Assembly (NCBI GenBank): GCA_035997675.1
Contig: DASYIJ010000074.1
Coordinates: 1 to 7,025 of the forward strand
Direction: 5' to 3'
Origin: JALYZC01 sp035997675
Lineage (GTDB): Bacteria > Actinomycetota > Thermoleophilia > Solirubrobacterales > Solirubrobacteraceae
DNA: 7,025 nucleotides
The notes beneath the pieces were generated by a model. The model was not told the origin of the DNA and did no database searches. It saw only the letters and a list, made by a program, of their open reading frames with translations. A program made the position numbers and the translations under genes. Below are positions 1 to 6,750 of the stretch, in pieces (the first letter of the stretch is position 1; every line of letters starts with the position of its first letter).

Positions 1-282
1 GGGGATCAGCCACTGTGGCCCGATCACGACCTTGTTCGGCAGCGTGAGATAGAGCACGAGCGCGGCGGCGGCCGCCAGCTGGGCGGGCCAGAAGGGCTCC
101 TCGTTGCGGAGGTGGCGCTCGAGCCGCTCGGCGCCGTGGACAACGCTCTCGCCGGCGTGCTCGACCCCGTGGATGACGCTCTCGCCGGCGTGCTCCGCCC
201 GCGTGATCGCCTCGCGCGAACGCGAACGCACTCCGGCTCGCGCCGGCCCGCGGTCGCGCCAGTACCAATGTCGCCGTCCCAT
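1..282 (-). CDS. Partial small membrane protein with a tandem repeat (N-terminal 94 codons)
   Basis: An open frame runs on the minus strand from an ATG at 282-280 to the window edge without a stop. It reads MGRRHWYWRDRG, then a basic stretch, then a helical segment with the repeat HAGESVIHGVE / HAGESVVHGAE (residues about 31-52). After ERLERHLRNEEPFWPAQ comes a hydrophobic segment (LAAAAALVLYLTL, about 69-81) ending in LPNKVVIGPQWLIP. The EEPFWPAQ-hydrophobic-LP-x-K pattern resembles small uncharacterised multi-pass membrane proteins of actinobacteria; this rests on memory of similar sequences, not on a search. Most of the membrane part probably lies outside the window. The function is unknown. 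The gene is divergent from murD, so it is not in the same transcript. The start is uncertain, because the only strong ribosome-binding sequence (AAAGGAGG, complement of 314-321) lies about 31 bases upstream, too far for a normal start. Confidence 0.72.
   Translation of the reverse strand, partial: MGRRHWYWRDRGPARAGVRSRSREAITRAEHAGESVIHGVEHAGESVVHGAERLERHLRNEEPFWPAQLAAAAALVLYLTLPNKVVIGPQWLIP
134..199. repeat. Two-copy 33-base in-frame tandem repeat
   Basis: Two adjacent 33-base units (about 134-166 and 167-199) share an exact 19-base core, CGCTCTCGCCGGCGTGCTC, at 144-162 and 177-195. The period is 11 codons. In the minus-strand gene it encodes HAGESVIHGVE followed by HAGESVVHGAE. An 11-residue period suits an amphipathic helix or coiled coil, so this looks like an internal duplication of a helical spacer ahead of the membrane segment. 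Confidence 0.8.
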
Positions 283-391
283 CCACCGCGATGGTCCGCG
301 ACGCGCCTTATCGCCTCCTTTGCGTTTCGTTAGGGCCTGCCTAAGCGCCAGCGGCGTCCGAGCGCTGCGCGAAGCTGGTAGCACCCCCGCC
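283..391. other. Divergent spacer upstream of murD
   Basis: This 109-base gap separates the minus-strand membrane protein from murD and must hold the start signals of both unless murD is leaderless. Two elements are visible. On the minus strand, AAAGGAGG (complement of 314-321) is a near-perfect ribosome-binding sequence, but no ATG, GTG or TTG in the downstream gene's frame follows at normal distance. An inverted repeat TTAGG-GCCTG-CCTAA at 330-344 could be an operator or chance. TTGCGT at 320-325 followed 16 bases later by TAAGCG is a poor promoter match. No gene fits here. Confidence 0.45.
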
Positions 392-1714
392 ATGAAGCCG
401 CGTCCGCCGCTGCCGCCCGGGCCTTTCCTCGTCGTCGGCCTCGCCCGTTCGGGCGTGGCCGCGACGCTGGCGCTGCGCGCCCGCGGGGAGGAGGTGATCG
501 GTTGTGATGCGGGTGCGCCGGAGGTCGGGAGGCTTCGGGATGCGGGCGTCGAAGTGCATCTGCAGACGCAAGGCAGCGAGCTGGTCGCGCGCGCCCGCAC
601 GCTCGTGAAGAGCCCCGGGGTTCCGCGCGAGGCGCCCGTCGTCGCGGCGGCGCGGGAACGCGGCGCCACGGTCATCGGGGAGCTGGAGCTGGCCTGGCGG
701 CTCATCCCCAACGAGTTCATCGCCGTGACCGGGACCAACGGAAAGACGACCACCACCGAGCTGATCGGCCACATCCACCGCGAGGCCGGCCGGCCCGTGG
801 CCGTCGCCGGCAACGTCGGCGCGCCGGTGGCCGACCTCGCCGGAGCGCTCGCGCCCGACGCGACGGTCGTGTGCGAGGCCTCGTCCTTCCAGCTCGAGGA
901 CACGCTCGAGTTCGCGCCCGAGGCCGCCGTGCTGCTGAACCTGACCGAGGACCATCTCGACCGCCACGGGACGTTCGACGCCTACGTCGCCGCCAAGCTC
1001 GAGGCGTTTCGTCGGCAGGGCAACGACGACGTGGCGGTGTTCCCGTGCGACCTGGGTGTCGAGGACCTGGGCGGATGCGCGCGCCGCGTGTGCTTCGGGG
1101 ACGGCGCCGAGGCCGAGCTGGCCGACCGCGCCGGCCAGCTGTGGTGTGCCGAGGAGCCGCTGATGCGCACGGAGGAGATCCGCCTGCGCGGCGCGCACAA
1201 CCTCGAGAACGCCATGGCCGCCGCCGCGGTGACCCTCGCCCGGGGGATCGAACCGGCGGCGGTCGCGGCGGCGCTGCGCGACTTCGCGGGCGTCCCCCAT
1301 CGGCTCGAGGAGGTGGCCGAGCGCGACGGCGTGCTCTACGTCAACGACTCGAAGGCGACCAATCCGGCGTCGACGATCGTCGGCCTCGCGTCGTTCGATC
1401 CCGGCTCGGTGCATCTGATCGCCGGCGGGCGCGCGAAGGGCGGCTTCGGCGATCTCGTGGACCCGGTGCGCGAGCGCTGCGCCGCGGTGTACCTCATCGG
1501 CGAGGCGGCGGACGCGCTGGCCGCCGACCTCGCTCCGGCCGGCGTCCCGCTGCAGCGCTGCGGCGATCTCGAGCACGCGATGGCCGCCGCGCGCGCCGCC
1601 GCGCGGCCGGGCTCGGTCGTGCTGCTGTCGCCCGCGTGCGCGTCCTATGACCAGTACACGGACTTCGAGGCGCGCGGCGAGCACTTCCGCGAGCTTGCCG
1701 GGGAGGGCGCCTGA
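392..1714 (+). CDS. murD: UDP-N-acetylmuramoyl-L-alanine--D-glutamate ligase (MurD), 440 aa
   Basis: MurD is a cytoplasmic, ATP-dependent Mur ligase that adds D-glutamate to UDP-MurNAc-L-Ala. The N-terminal nucleotide-sugar domain opens with FLVVGLARSG (12-21). The central ATPase domain has the P-loop GTNGKTTT (114-121, Lys118), SSFQLE (164-169), and NLTEDHLDRHG (183-193) with the metal-site His. AAK at 200-202 carries the lysine that is carbamylated in this family. GAHNLENA (267-274) leads into the C-terminal domain, which has PHRLE (302-306), NDSKATNPAST (318-328) and LSPACASYDQYTDFEARGEHF (412-432), all typical of MurD. The length is normal. The ATG at 392 was chosen because it begins just before the Rossmann strand; the frame stays open back to 104 only because stops are rare at this GC. 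No clear ribosome-binding site precedes it, so the start could be leaderless. Its stop overlaps the ftsW ATG (TGATG). Confidence 0.97.
   Translation: MKPRPPLPPGPFLVVGLARSGVAATLALRARGEEVIGCDAGAPEVGRLRDAGVEVHLQTQGSELVARARTLVKSPGVPREAPVVAAARERGATVIGELELAWRLIPNEFIAVTGTNGKTTTTELIGHIHREAGRPVAVAGNVGAPVADLAGALAPDATVVCEASSFQLEDTLEFAPEAAVLLNLTEDHLDRHGTFDAYVAAKLEAFRRQGNDDVAVFPCDLGVEDLGGCARRVCFGDGAEAELADRAGQLWCAEEPLMRTEEIRLRGAHNLENAMAAAAVTLARGIEPAAVAAALRDFAGVPHRLEEVAERDGVLYVNDSKATNPASTIVGLASFDPGSVHLIAGGRAKGGFGDLVDPVRERCAAVYLIGEAADALAADLAPAGVPLQRCGDLEHAMAAARAAARPGSVVLLSPACASYDQYTDFEARGEHFRELAGEGA
1701..1707 (+). promoter_or_regulatory. Ribosome-binding site of ftsW
   Basis: GGGAGGG lies six bases before the ATG at 1714, inside the last codons of murD. 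It supports that start, together with the one-base stop/start overlap that suggests translational coupling. Confidence 0.75.
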
Positions 1715-2997
1715 TGGCGGCGGCGCGCACCGCCGGCCGCGCGCGCCGCGGCGGCCGGTCCGCGGCCGCCCGCCCCGTGCGCCCGCTCGAGTACCGCCTC
1801 CTGCTGACCGCGACCATGTGCCTCCTCGCCGGGGGCGCCGTGATGGTCTACAGCGCATCCTCGGCGACCGACCTCCTGTCCGGCGCGGGCGACGGCACCG
1901 GCTACCTCGTCAAGTACGCCGGCTACGGCGCGGTTGGCCTGGTGGCGATGCATTGGCTGGCCCGGCACGGGCTGGAGGGCGTGCGCCGCATCACGCCGCT
2001 GCTCCTCGCCGTGTCGCTCGGGCTCACGCTGGCCACGCTGGTGCCCGGCGTCGGCGTGCCCGTCAACGGCGCCCGGCGCTGGATCGGCGCCGGCCCGCTG
2101 CAGTTCCAGCCCTCGGAGCTGCTCAAGCTGGCGCTCATCCTCTACGGCGCGAATCTCCTCGATCGCCGGCCCGAGCGGATGCGCCGGCTGGGCGGCATGG
2201 TCAGTCCGCTGCTCGTCGTCGTCGGGGTGAGCTGCGCCCTTGTCGCCGTGCAGCCCGACCTCGGCACCGCGCTCGTCATCGCGTTCGCGGTGACGGGCCT
2301 GTTGATCGCGGGCGGGGTTCCCCTGCGCAACCTCGCCATAGTCGCCGCCATCGGACTGGGCCTCGTCGTGATCTTCGCCCTGCTCGAGCCCTACCGCCGC
2401 GCGCGCCTGACGTCGTTCCTCGACCCGTGGGCGCACGCCGGCGGCAGCGGCTTCCAGTCCGTCCAGGGGCAGATCGCGCTCGGCTCGGGCGGTGTGTTCG
2501 GCGTCGGCCTCGGCCAGTCCGTGCAGAAGGTCTTCTACCTGCCAGAGGCCCACACGGACTTCATCCTCGCGGTGATCGGCGAGGAGCTGGGCATCGCGGG
2601 CGTCTGCGGCGTCCTGTTCCTCTACGGCATGATCGCCTACGCCGGCCTGCGTGCCGCCAAGGCGGCGGCCCAGCGCTACGCCCAGCTCGTGGCCGCCGGA
2701 CTGACGTGCCTGATCCTCGCGCAGGCCACGCTGAACGTCTTCGCCGTCCTCGGGCTGGCGCCGCTGACCGGCGTGCCGCTGCCGTTCATCTCGTATGGCT
2801 CGAGCAACCTGGTGGTCATGCTGGCCGCGATGGGCCTGCTGCTCAACGTCGCCGCCAACGGGCGGCGGCTGCGCGCGGTGAAGTCCTCGCCACGGAAGGG
2901 AGCCGACGCTGATGCCGACAAGGATCGCGATCGCCGCCGGCGGGACCGCCGGCCACGTCGTTCCGGCCCTGTCCGTCGCCGACGAGCTGCGGGCTGA
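1714..2997 (+). CDS. ftsW: Septal peptidoglycan glycosyltransferase FtsW (SEDS family), 427 aa
   Basis: FtsW is an integral membrane SEDS protein that polymerises lipid II into septal glycan strands with a partner class B PBP. A basic cytoplasmic N-terminus (1-25) precedes about ten membrane segments. Family motifs are all present: NGARRWI (118-124), QPSELLK (132-138), QPDLGT (180-185), the LPEAHTDFILAVIGEELG stretch (276-293), and PFISYGSSN (357-365). Asp282 in HTD matches the essential Asp of E. coli FtsW (D297) and RodA (D262). The ATG has a good ribosome-binding site and overlaps the murD stop. The conserved core ends near LLLNVAANGRRLRA (about 375-388). The remaining tail is rich in Arg and Asp, and residues 400-427 are encoded by the first 86 bases of murG in another frame. 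The tail may be a real basic cytoplasmic extension, or tolerated read-through to the first stop. Confidence 0.97.
   Translation: MAAARTAGRARRGGRSAAARPVRPLEYRLLLTATMCLLAGGAVMVYSASSATDLLSGAGDGTGYLVKYAGYGAVGLVAMHWLARHGLEGVRRITPLLLAVSLGLTLATLVPGVGVPVNGARRWIGAGPLQFQPSELLKLALILYGANLLDRRPERMRRLGGMVSPLLVVVGVSCALVAVQPDLGTALVIAFAVTGLLIAGGVPLRNLAIVAAIGLGLVVIFALLEPYRRARLTSFLDPWAHAGGSGFQSVQGQIALGSGGVFGVGLGQSVQKVFYLPEAHTDFILAVIGEELGIAGVCGVLFLYGMIAYAGLRAAKAAAQRYAQLVAAGLTCLILAQATLNVFAVLGLAPLTGVPLPFISYGSSNLVVMLAAMGLLLNVAANGRRLRAVKSSPRKGADADADKDRDRRRRDRRPRRSGPVRRRRAAG
2894..2902 (+). promoter_or_regulatory. Ribosome-binding site of murG inside ftsW
   Basis: GGAAGGGAG lies nine bases before the murG ATG at 2912, within the ftsW coding frame. 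It fixes the murG start and confirms that the two genes overlap. Confidence 0.65.
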
Positions 2998-3976
2998 GGG
3001 CGCGGAGGTCGCCTTCATCGGCGGCGAGCGGGCCGAGCTCGAGCTGGTTCCCGCCGCCGGTTACGAGCTGCACCGCATTCGCGTCGCCGGGATCGACCGT
3101 CGCAACCCGCTGCGCGCCGCGCGCGCGCTCGGGCTCGCCTTTACCGGGGCGGGTCGCGCCGCGCGGCTGTTGCGGAAGCTGCAACCGGACGCGGTGCTCG
3201 GAGCCGGCGGTTACGTGGCGGGTCCGGTGGGCCTCGCCGCGGTGCTTCGGCGCGTGCCCCTCGTGCTGGCCGAGGCGGACAGCCACCTGGGACTGACGAA
3301 CCGGGCCCTCGCGCCGTTCGCGCGGCGGGTATGCCTGGCCTTCCCGCTCCCGGGGCGCGGCGGCCGTCGCTACCTCGTCACCGGACGCCCGGTCCCGCCT
3401 CCGGCCACGGACCGCGGCGCCGCCCGTGCACGCTTCGGGATCGACGCGGACGCAACGGCCGTACTCGTGTTCGGCGGGTCGCTCGGCGCCCGCTCGATCA
3501 ACGAGGCCGCGATCGCGGCGTTCGGCGAGGCGCCCTTCCACGTGCTCCACATCGCCGGTCAGCGCGACTACGAGGCGCTCCGCGAGCGCCCGCACGGCCC
3601 GCGCTACGACCTGCGCGCGTACCTCGACCTCGACGAGTTCGGGCAGGCACTGCTGGCGTCGGATCTGGTCGTGGCGCGCTCCGGCGGCTCGGTGTTCGAG
3701 ATCGCGCTGTACGGTCGGCCGGCCGTGCTCGTCCCGTATCCGCATGCCACGGCGGATCATCAGACCACGAATGCGCGCTGGATGGCCGACGCCGGCGCGG
3801 CGATCGTGATCGGCGACGAGGAGCTCACGGGCCCACGGCTCGCGCGAGCGACGGCGGAGCTTCTCGGGGATCGCGGCCGGCTGGCGGCGATGGCGCGCGC
3901 GTCGGCGGAGCTCGCGCGCCCGGACGCCGCGGCGGCCGTGGCGCGCGAGGTGCTCGCCGCGGCGCGGCGCCGCTAG
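2912..3976 (+). CDS. murG: UDP-GlcNAc:lipid I N-acetylglucosaminyltransferase (MurG), 354 aa
   Basis: MurG is a GT-B glycosyltransferase on the inner face of the membrane that transfers GlcNAc to lipid I, giving lipid II. The first glycine loop GGTAGHV (10-16, His15) starts right after the initiator, so the start is secure. The second is GAGGYVAGP (97-105). The C-terminal UDP-GlcNAc domain has FGGSLGARSIN (187-197), ARSGGSVFEIALYGRP (255-270) with Glu263 at the position of the conserved donor-binding Glu, and YPHATADHQTTNA (276-288). The usual HEQN-type acceptor-side motif appears as AEADSHLGLTNR (120-131): Glu121 and the later Asn130 are kept, but Gln-Asn is replaced by Ala-Asp. The length is typical. 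It overlaps the ftsW end by 86 bases and is followed by an 18-base gap to the VOC gene. Confidence 0.97.
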   Translation: MPTRIAIAAGGTAGHVVPALSVADELRAEGAEVAFIGGERAELELVPAAGYELHRIRVAGIDRRNPLRAARALGLAFTGAGRAARLLRKLQPDAVLGAGGYVAGPVGLAAVLRRVPLVLAEADSHLGLTNRALAPFARRVCLAFPLPGRGGRRYLVTGRPVPPPATDRGAARARFGIDADATAVLVFGGSLGARSINEAAIAAFGEAPFHVLHIAGQRDYEALRERPHGPRYDLRAYLDLDEFGQALLASDLVVARSGGSVFEIALYGRPAVLVPYPHATADHQTTNARWMADAGAAIVIGDEELTGPRLARATAELLGDRGRLAAMARASAELARPDAAAAVAREVLAAARRR

Positions 3977-3994
3977 CCACTAGCCTGCATCCGC

Positions 3995-4429
3995 GTGGCG
4001 CGGGCAATCGGCATCAACCACGTGGCGCTCGAGGTCGGCGACGTCGACGAGGCGCTCGCCTGGTACGGGCGGTACTTCGAGTTCGAGCTGCGCGGCCGGC
4101 GCCCAACGATGGCGTGGATCGACCTCGGCGACCAGTTCATCGCGCTCTCGAGTGGCCGCAGCCAGGGCCCGGACGAGGGGCGGCACTTCGGGCTCGTGGT
4201 CGACGGCAAGGAGGAGCTGCGAGCGGCGCTGCGCGCCGACGGCGTGGAGGTTCCCGAGAGCGGCCACCTCGCCTTCCACGACCCGTGGGGCAACACGGTC
4301 GAGGTCGTCGACTACCGCGACGTCCAGTTCGACAAGACACCGGGGGTGGCCGCGTCGCTCGGGATCGAGGGCCTCGAGAAGACCGAGGCGGCCCGGGCCG
4401 AGATGCGGGCCAAGGGCCTCGGCGGGTGA
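3995..4429 (+). CDS. VOC-family (glyoxalase/bleomycin-resistance fold) protein, 144 aa
   Basis: This is a single vicinal-oxygen-chelate domain of two beta-alpha-beta-beta-beta modules. Module 1 is GINHVALEVGDVDEALAWY (6-24) to FIAL (48-51); module 2 starts at RHFGLVVDG (63-71) and ends with the signature FHDPWGNTVEVVDY (94-107). Probable metal ligands are His9, His64 and Glu103, with Gln47 or a neighbour at the fourth place. These are the family's usual positions, so a metal-dependent enzyme is possible, but the substrate cannot be told; lyase, dioxygenase and fosfomycin- or bleomycin-resistance relatives share this fold. A charged helix follows (about 122-144). Translation from GTG at 3995 is inferred from the domain start, as no good ribosome-binding site is visible. 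It lies 18 bases after murG, and its TGA overlaps the murC GTG (GTGA), so it is built into the cell-wall operon. VOC genes are not standard members of dcw clusters. Confidence 0.88.
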   Translation: MARAIGINHVALEVGDVDEALAWYGRYFEFELRGRRPTMAWIDLGDQFIALSSGRSQGPDEGRHFGLVVDGKEELRAALRADGVEVPESGHLAFHDPWGNTVEVVDYRDVQFDKTPGVAASLGIEGLEKTEAARAEMRAKGLGG

Positions 4430-5775
4430 CGCGCCCGAAGGCCGAGCAGCCGTGGCGCGGACGGCGCCTGCACTTCGTCGGCATCGGCGGTGCTGGCATG
4501 AGCGGCCTCGCGCTGGTCGCGGCCCAGCTCGGGGCCGCGGTGACCGGCTCCGACCGGGCCGAGTCCTCCTACCTGGCGGAGCTGCGCGCCGCTGGGATCG
4601 AGCCGGCAATCGGACACGACGCGGCCAACGTTCCCGACGGCGCGGAGCTCGTCTACTCGACGGCGATTCCCGAGGACAATCCCGAGCGGGCCGCGGCCCG
4701 CGAGCTCGGCCTGCGCCGGCTGCACCGCGGCGAGCTGCTCGGCGAGGTCAGCGCGCTGAAGCGGTGCCTGGCGGTGTCGGGCACGCACGGCAAGACCACC
4801 ACGACCGCGATGATCGTCCACGCGCTGCGGGCCTGCGGCATGGACCCGGCCTTCCTCGTCGGCGGCGAGATCCAGGTCGGCGACGGCCCGCCGCGCAACG
4901 CCGCCTGGGGGACGGGGGAGTGGATCGTGGTCGAGGGCGACGAGTCCGACCGCTCGCTGTTGCAGCTGGATCCGGAGATCGCCGTGGTCACCAACGCCGA
5001 GCTCGACCACCACGCCACGTACGGGTCGCTCGCCGAGCTCCAGGCCACGCTGCGCGAGTTCCTCGCCGGAGCGGCACAGGCCGTGGTGTGGGACCGGCCG
5101 GAGCTGCTCGCGCTCCGCGATGGTCCGGTCGTCGCGTTCGACGTCGCGGATCCCGAGCTCGACGCGGACGGGTCGCGCTTCACCGTGGACGGCGTTGCCG
5201 TGCGGCTCGCCGTCCCCGGCGCCCACAACGCGCTCAACGCGGCCGCCGCGCTGGCCGCGTGCAAGCTGGCCGGGGCCGACCCGGAGCGTGCCGCCGCCGC
5301 GCTGGCCGAGTTTCGCGGCGTCGCGCGCCGCTTCGAGCGCCTGGGGCAGACCGAGGCCGGCGCCGTGGTCTACGACGACTACGCCCATCATCCGACCGAG
5401 GTCGCGGCGACGCTGCAGGCCGCGCGCACCCTGGCGCCCCGGCGGCTGGTGGCCGTCTTCCAGCCGCACCTGTACTCACGCACCGCCGCGCTGTGGCGTG
5501 AGTTCGGGGCCGCTCTGGCGCTGGCCGACGTCCCGGGCGTGGTCGACATCTACCCCGCGCGCGAGCGCGCGGAGGACTTCCCGGGGATCACGGGTCTCCG
5601 GGTGGCCGAGGCCGCGGCCGATGCCGTCGGCGGGCGCCGCGTTCTGTGGCTCGCGGGGCTGGACGACGCCGAGCGGGTGCTGCGCGCGGAGCTTCGCGAC
5701 GGCGACCTGTGCGTCGTCCTCGGGGCGGGCGACATCGACGGCCTCGGACGCCGCCTCGTGACCGCGGGCGCCTGA
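4426..5775 (+). CDS. murC: UDP-N-acetylmuramate--L-alanine ligase (MurC), 449 aa
   Basis: MurC is the cytoplasmic ATP-dependent ligase that adds the first amino acid, L-alanine, to UDP-MurNAc. The N-terminal domain has HFVGIGGAGMSGLA (16-29). The ATPase domain has the P-loop GTHGKTTTT (119-127, Lys123), VVEGDESDRS (168-177) and TNAELDHHATYGS (189-201). PGAHNALNA (264-272) precedes the C-terminal domain with RRFERLG (301-307), DDYAHHPTEV (317-326) and FQPHLYSRT (345-353), all MurC-specific. The GTG at 4426 is chosen because it overlaps the upstream TGA in a GTGA arrangement, sits about 12 residues before the first strand, and has AAGGG about 10 bases upstream. The frame is open far upstream only through lack of stops at high GC. 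The length is within the family range. The usual DHMDTY-like wording after the conserved His is HATY here. A 39-base gap leads to ftsQ. Confidence 0.97.
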   Translation: MTRPKAEQPWRGRRLHFVGIGGAGMSGLALVAAQLGAAVTGSDRAESSYLAELRAAGIEPAIGHDAANVPDGAELVYSTAIPEDNPERAAARELGLRRLHRGELLGEVSALKRCLAVSGTHGKTTTTAMIVHALRACGMDPAFLVGGEIQVGDGPPRNAAWGTGEWIVVEGDESDRSLLQLDPEIAVVTNAELDHHATYGSLAELQATLREFLAGAAQAVVWDRPELLALRDGPVVAFDVADPELDADGSRFTVDGVAVRLAVPGAHNALNAAAALAACKLAGADPERAAAALAEFRGVARRFERLGQTEAGAVVYDDYAHHPTEVAATLQAARTLAPRRLVAVFQPHLYSRTAALWREFGAALALADVPGVVDIYPARERAEDFPGITGLRVAEAAADAVGGRRVLWLAGLDDAERVLRAELRDGDLCVVLGAGDIDGLGRRLVTAGA

Positions 5776-5814
5776 CGCGCAGGGCTGGCGCCGCCGGGGT
5801 CGAAATATCCGTCG

Positions 5815-6732
5815 ATGACCGGCGCGCGCATCGCCCTGCCCCGACTCTGGCGCGGCCGCCCGGCGGCGGCCCGGCCGCGCGGCGGCCGACCCCCGCGGCG
5901 CCTGCGCCGCACGCTGGTGTTGGCCGGCGTGGCCGCCCTGCTCGTCGCGGCGGCCTGGTACTGGGGCCGCGATCTGTCGTTGTGGTCGGTCGACAACGTG
6001 CGCGTGACGGGCGCCACCGGGCAGGACGCGGCAAAGGTCGAGGCGGCGCTGGCGAGCGCCGCGCGCGGCATGACCACGCTGCACGTGCGCCAGGGCGACC
6101 TGCGCGGCGCGGTGGCCCGCTTCCCGATCGTGAAGTCCCTGCGCGTGCACTCGAGCTTCCCGCACGGCCTGCGCATCGAGGTCGTCGAGAACGTGCCGGT
6201 CGCGGCGCTGGCCGCCGCCGGTCGGCCGGTCGCCGTCACGGCCGACGGCACGCTCCTGCGCGACCGACCGGTCGACGGCCTCCCGCTCGTCCCCGCCCAG
6301 GCGCTCCCCAGCGGCGCCCGCGTGACCGACGCCCAGGCGGCGGGCGCGATCGCGCTCGCCGGCGCGGCGCCGGCCGCGCTGCGGCCCCTGATGGTTCGCG
6401 TACTCAGCGGCGGCCACGACGGCCTGCGCGCGGAGCTCCAGGGCGGCTTCCGTATCGACTTCGGCCCGCGCGCACGACTGCACGCGAAGTGGACGGCGGC
6501 CCTCCGCGTGATGGCCGACACCCGCGCCGAGGGCGCGACGTACCTCGACGTGCGCGTCCCGGAGCGACCCGTGGCGGGCGGCGCGCTGGCGGCCCCGCTG
6601 CCCTCCGCGGCGGCCGCCAAGCCGCCGACAACGACTTCCGACCCGGCCGCCGCCGGCGCCGGCGGCAGTGCCCCGGCCGGCGACGTCCAGACGCAAAACC
6701 CCGCGAATACCGGGGGACAACCGGCACTCTAA
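5815..6732 (+). CDS. ftsQ: Cell division protein FtsQ/DivIB, 305 aa
   Basis: FtsQ is a single-pass membrane scaffold of the divisome that links early and late proteins through its extracytoplasmic domains. An Arg/Pro-rich cytoplasmic N-terminus (1-32) precedes one membrane helix (about 33-50, TLVLAGVAALLVAAAWYW). The POTRA domain starts at LWSVDNVRVTG (56-66) and ends at FPHGLRIEVVENVPVAAL (115-132), the most recognisable FtsQ wording. A beta domain follows to about 250 (ATYLDVRVPERPV). The last 50 residues are low-complexity Ala/Pro/Gly/Thr and probably disordered. The ATG at 5815 is the only ATG, GTG or TTG in frame after the murC stop. Its ribosome-binding site is poor. AAATAT at 5803-5808, six bases before the ATG, is the lone AT-rich patch and could be a -10 for a leaderless start, but no -35 is seen. 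murB, often found before ftsQ, is absent. Confidence 0.95.
   Translation: MTGARIALPRLWRGRPAAARPRGGRPPRRLRRTLVLAGVAALLVAAAWYWGRDLSLWSVDNVRVTGATGQDAAKVEAALASAARGMTTLHVRQGDLRGAVARFPIVKSLRVHSSFPHGLRIEVVENVPVAALAAAGRPVAVTADGTLLRDRPVDGLPLVPAQALPSGARVTDAQAAGAIALAGAAPAALRPLMVRVLSGGHDGLRAELQGGFRIDFGPRARLHAKWTAALRVMADTRAEGATYLDVRVPERPVAGGALAAPLPSAAAAKPPTTTSDPAAAGAGGSAPAGDVQTQNPANTGGQPAL
6699..6715 (+). other. Short inverted repeat at the ftsQ 3' end
   Basis: CCCCG (6699-6703) and CGGGG (6711-6715) can form a five-pair hairpin with a seven-base loop inside the last codons of ftsQ. There is no following T-run, so it is not a standard terminator. It could be an attenuating or RNA-end structure, or chance at this base composition. 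Confidence 0.25.
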
Positions 6733-6741
6733 CTCTATAGT
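6714..6741 (+). promoter_or_regulatory. Candidate promoter spanning the ftsQ stop
   Basis: TATAGT at 6736-6741 is one base from the TATAAT consensus and fits the actinobacterial TANNNT -10. GGGACA at 6714-6719, 16 bases upstream, keeps the ACA half of a -35. Transcription would start near 6748, giving a leader that covers the hairpin, the mini-ORF and ftsZ. The element is assigned by eye only. Confidence 0.38.
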
Positions 6742-6750
6742 CGAGCCTTA

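Noticed and set aside
104..391. Upstream extension of the murD frame to an ATG at 104
   Set aside because: The extra 96 residues overlie the minus-strand membrane gene and have no MurD similarity; the Rossmann strand starts just after the ATG at 392.
283..391. Divergent -35/-10 promoters for murD and the membrane gene
   Set aside because: The best match (TTGCGT, 16 bases, TAAGCG) lacks the final T of the -10, and nothing better is seen on either strand.
1645..3018. Long minus-strand ORF (457 codons) opposite ftsW, and similar ones opposite murD, murC and ftsQ
   Set aside because: These are antisense shadows of well-identified genes at very high GC, with Arg/Gly/Ala/His-rich products and no domains.
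3331..4425. Upstream extension of the murC frame, which would give an 814-residue protein
   Set aside because: The extension is Arg/Pro-rich nonsense overlying murG and the VOC gene. MurC homology begins only after the GTG at 4426, which also makes the GTGA overlap.
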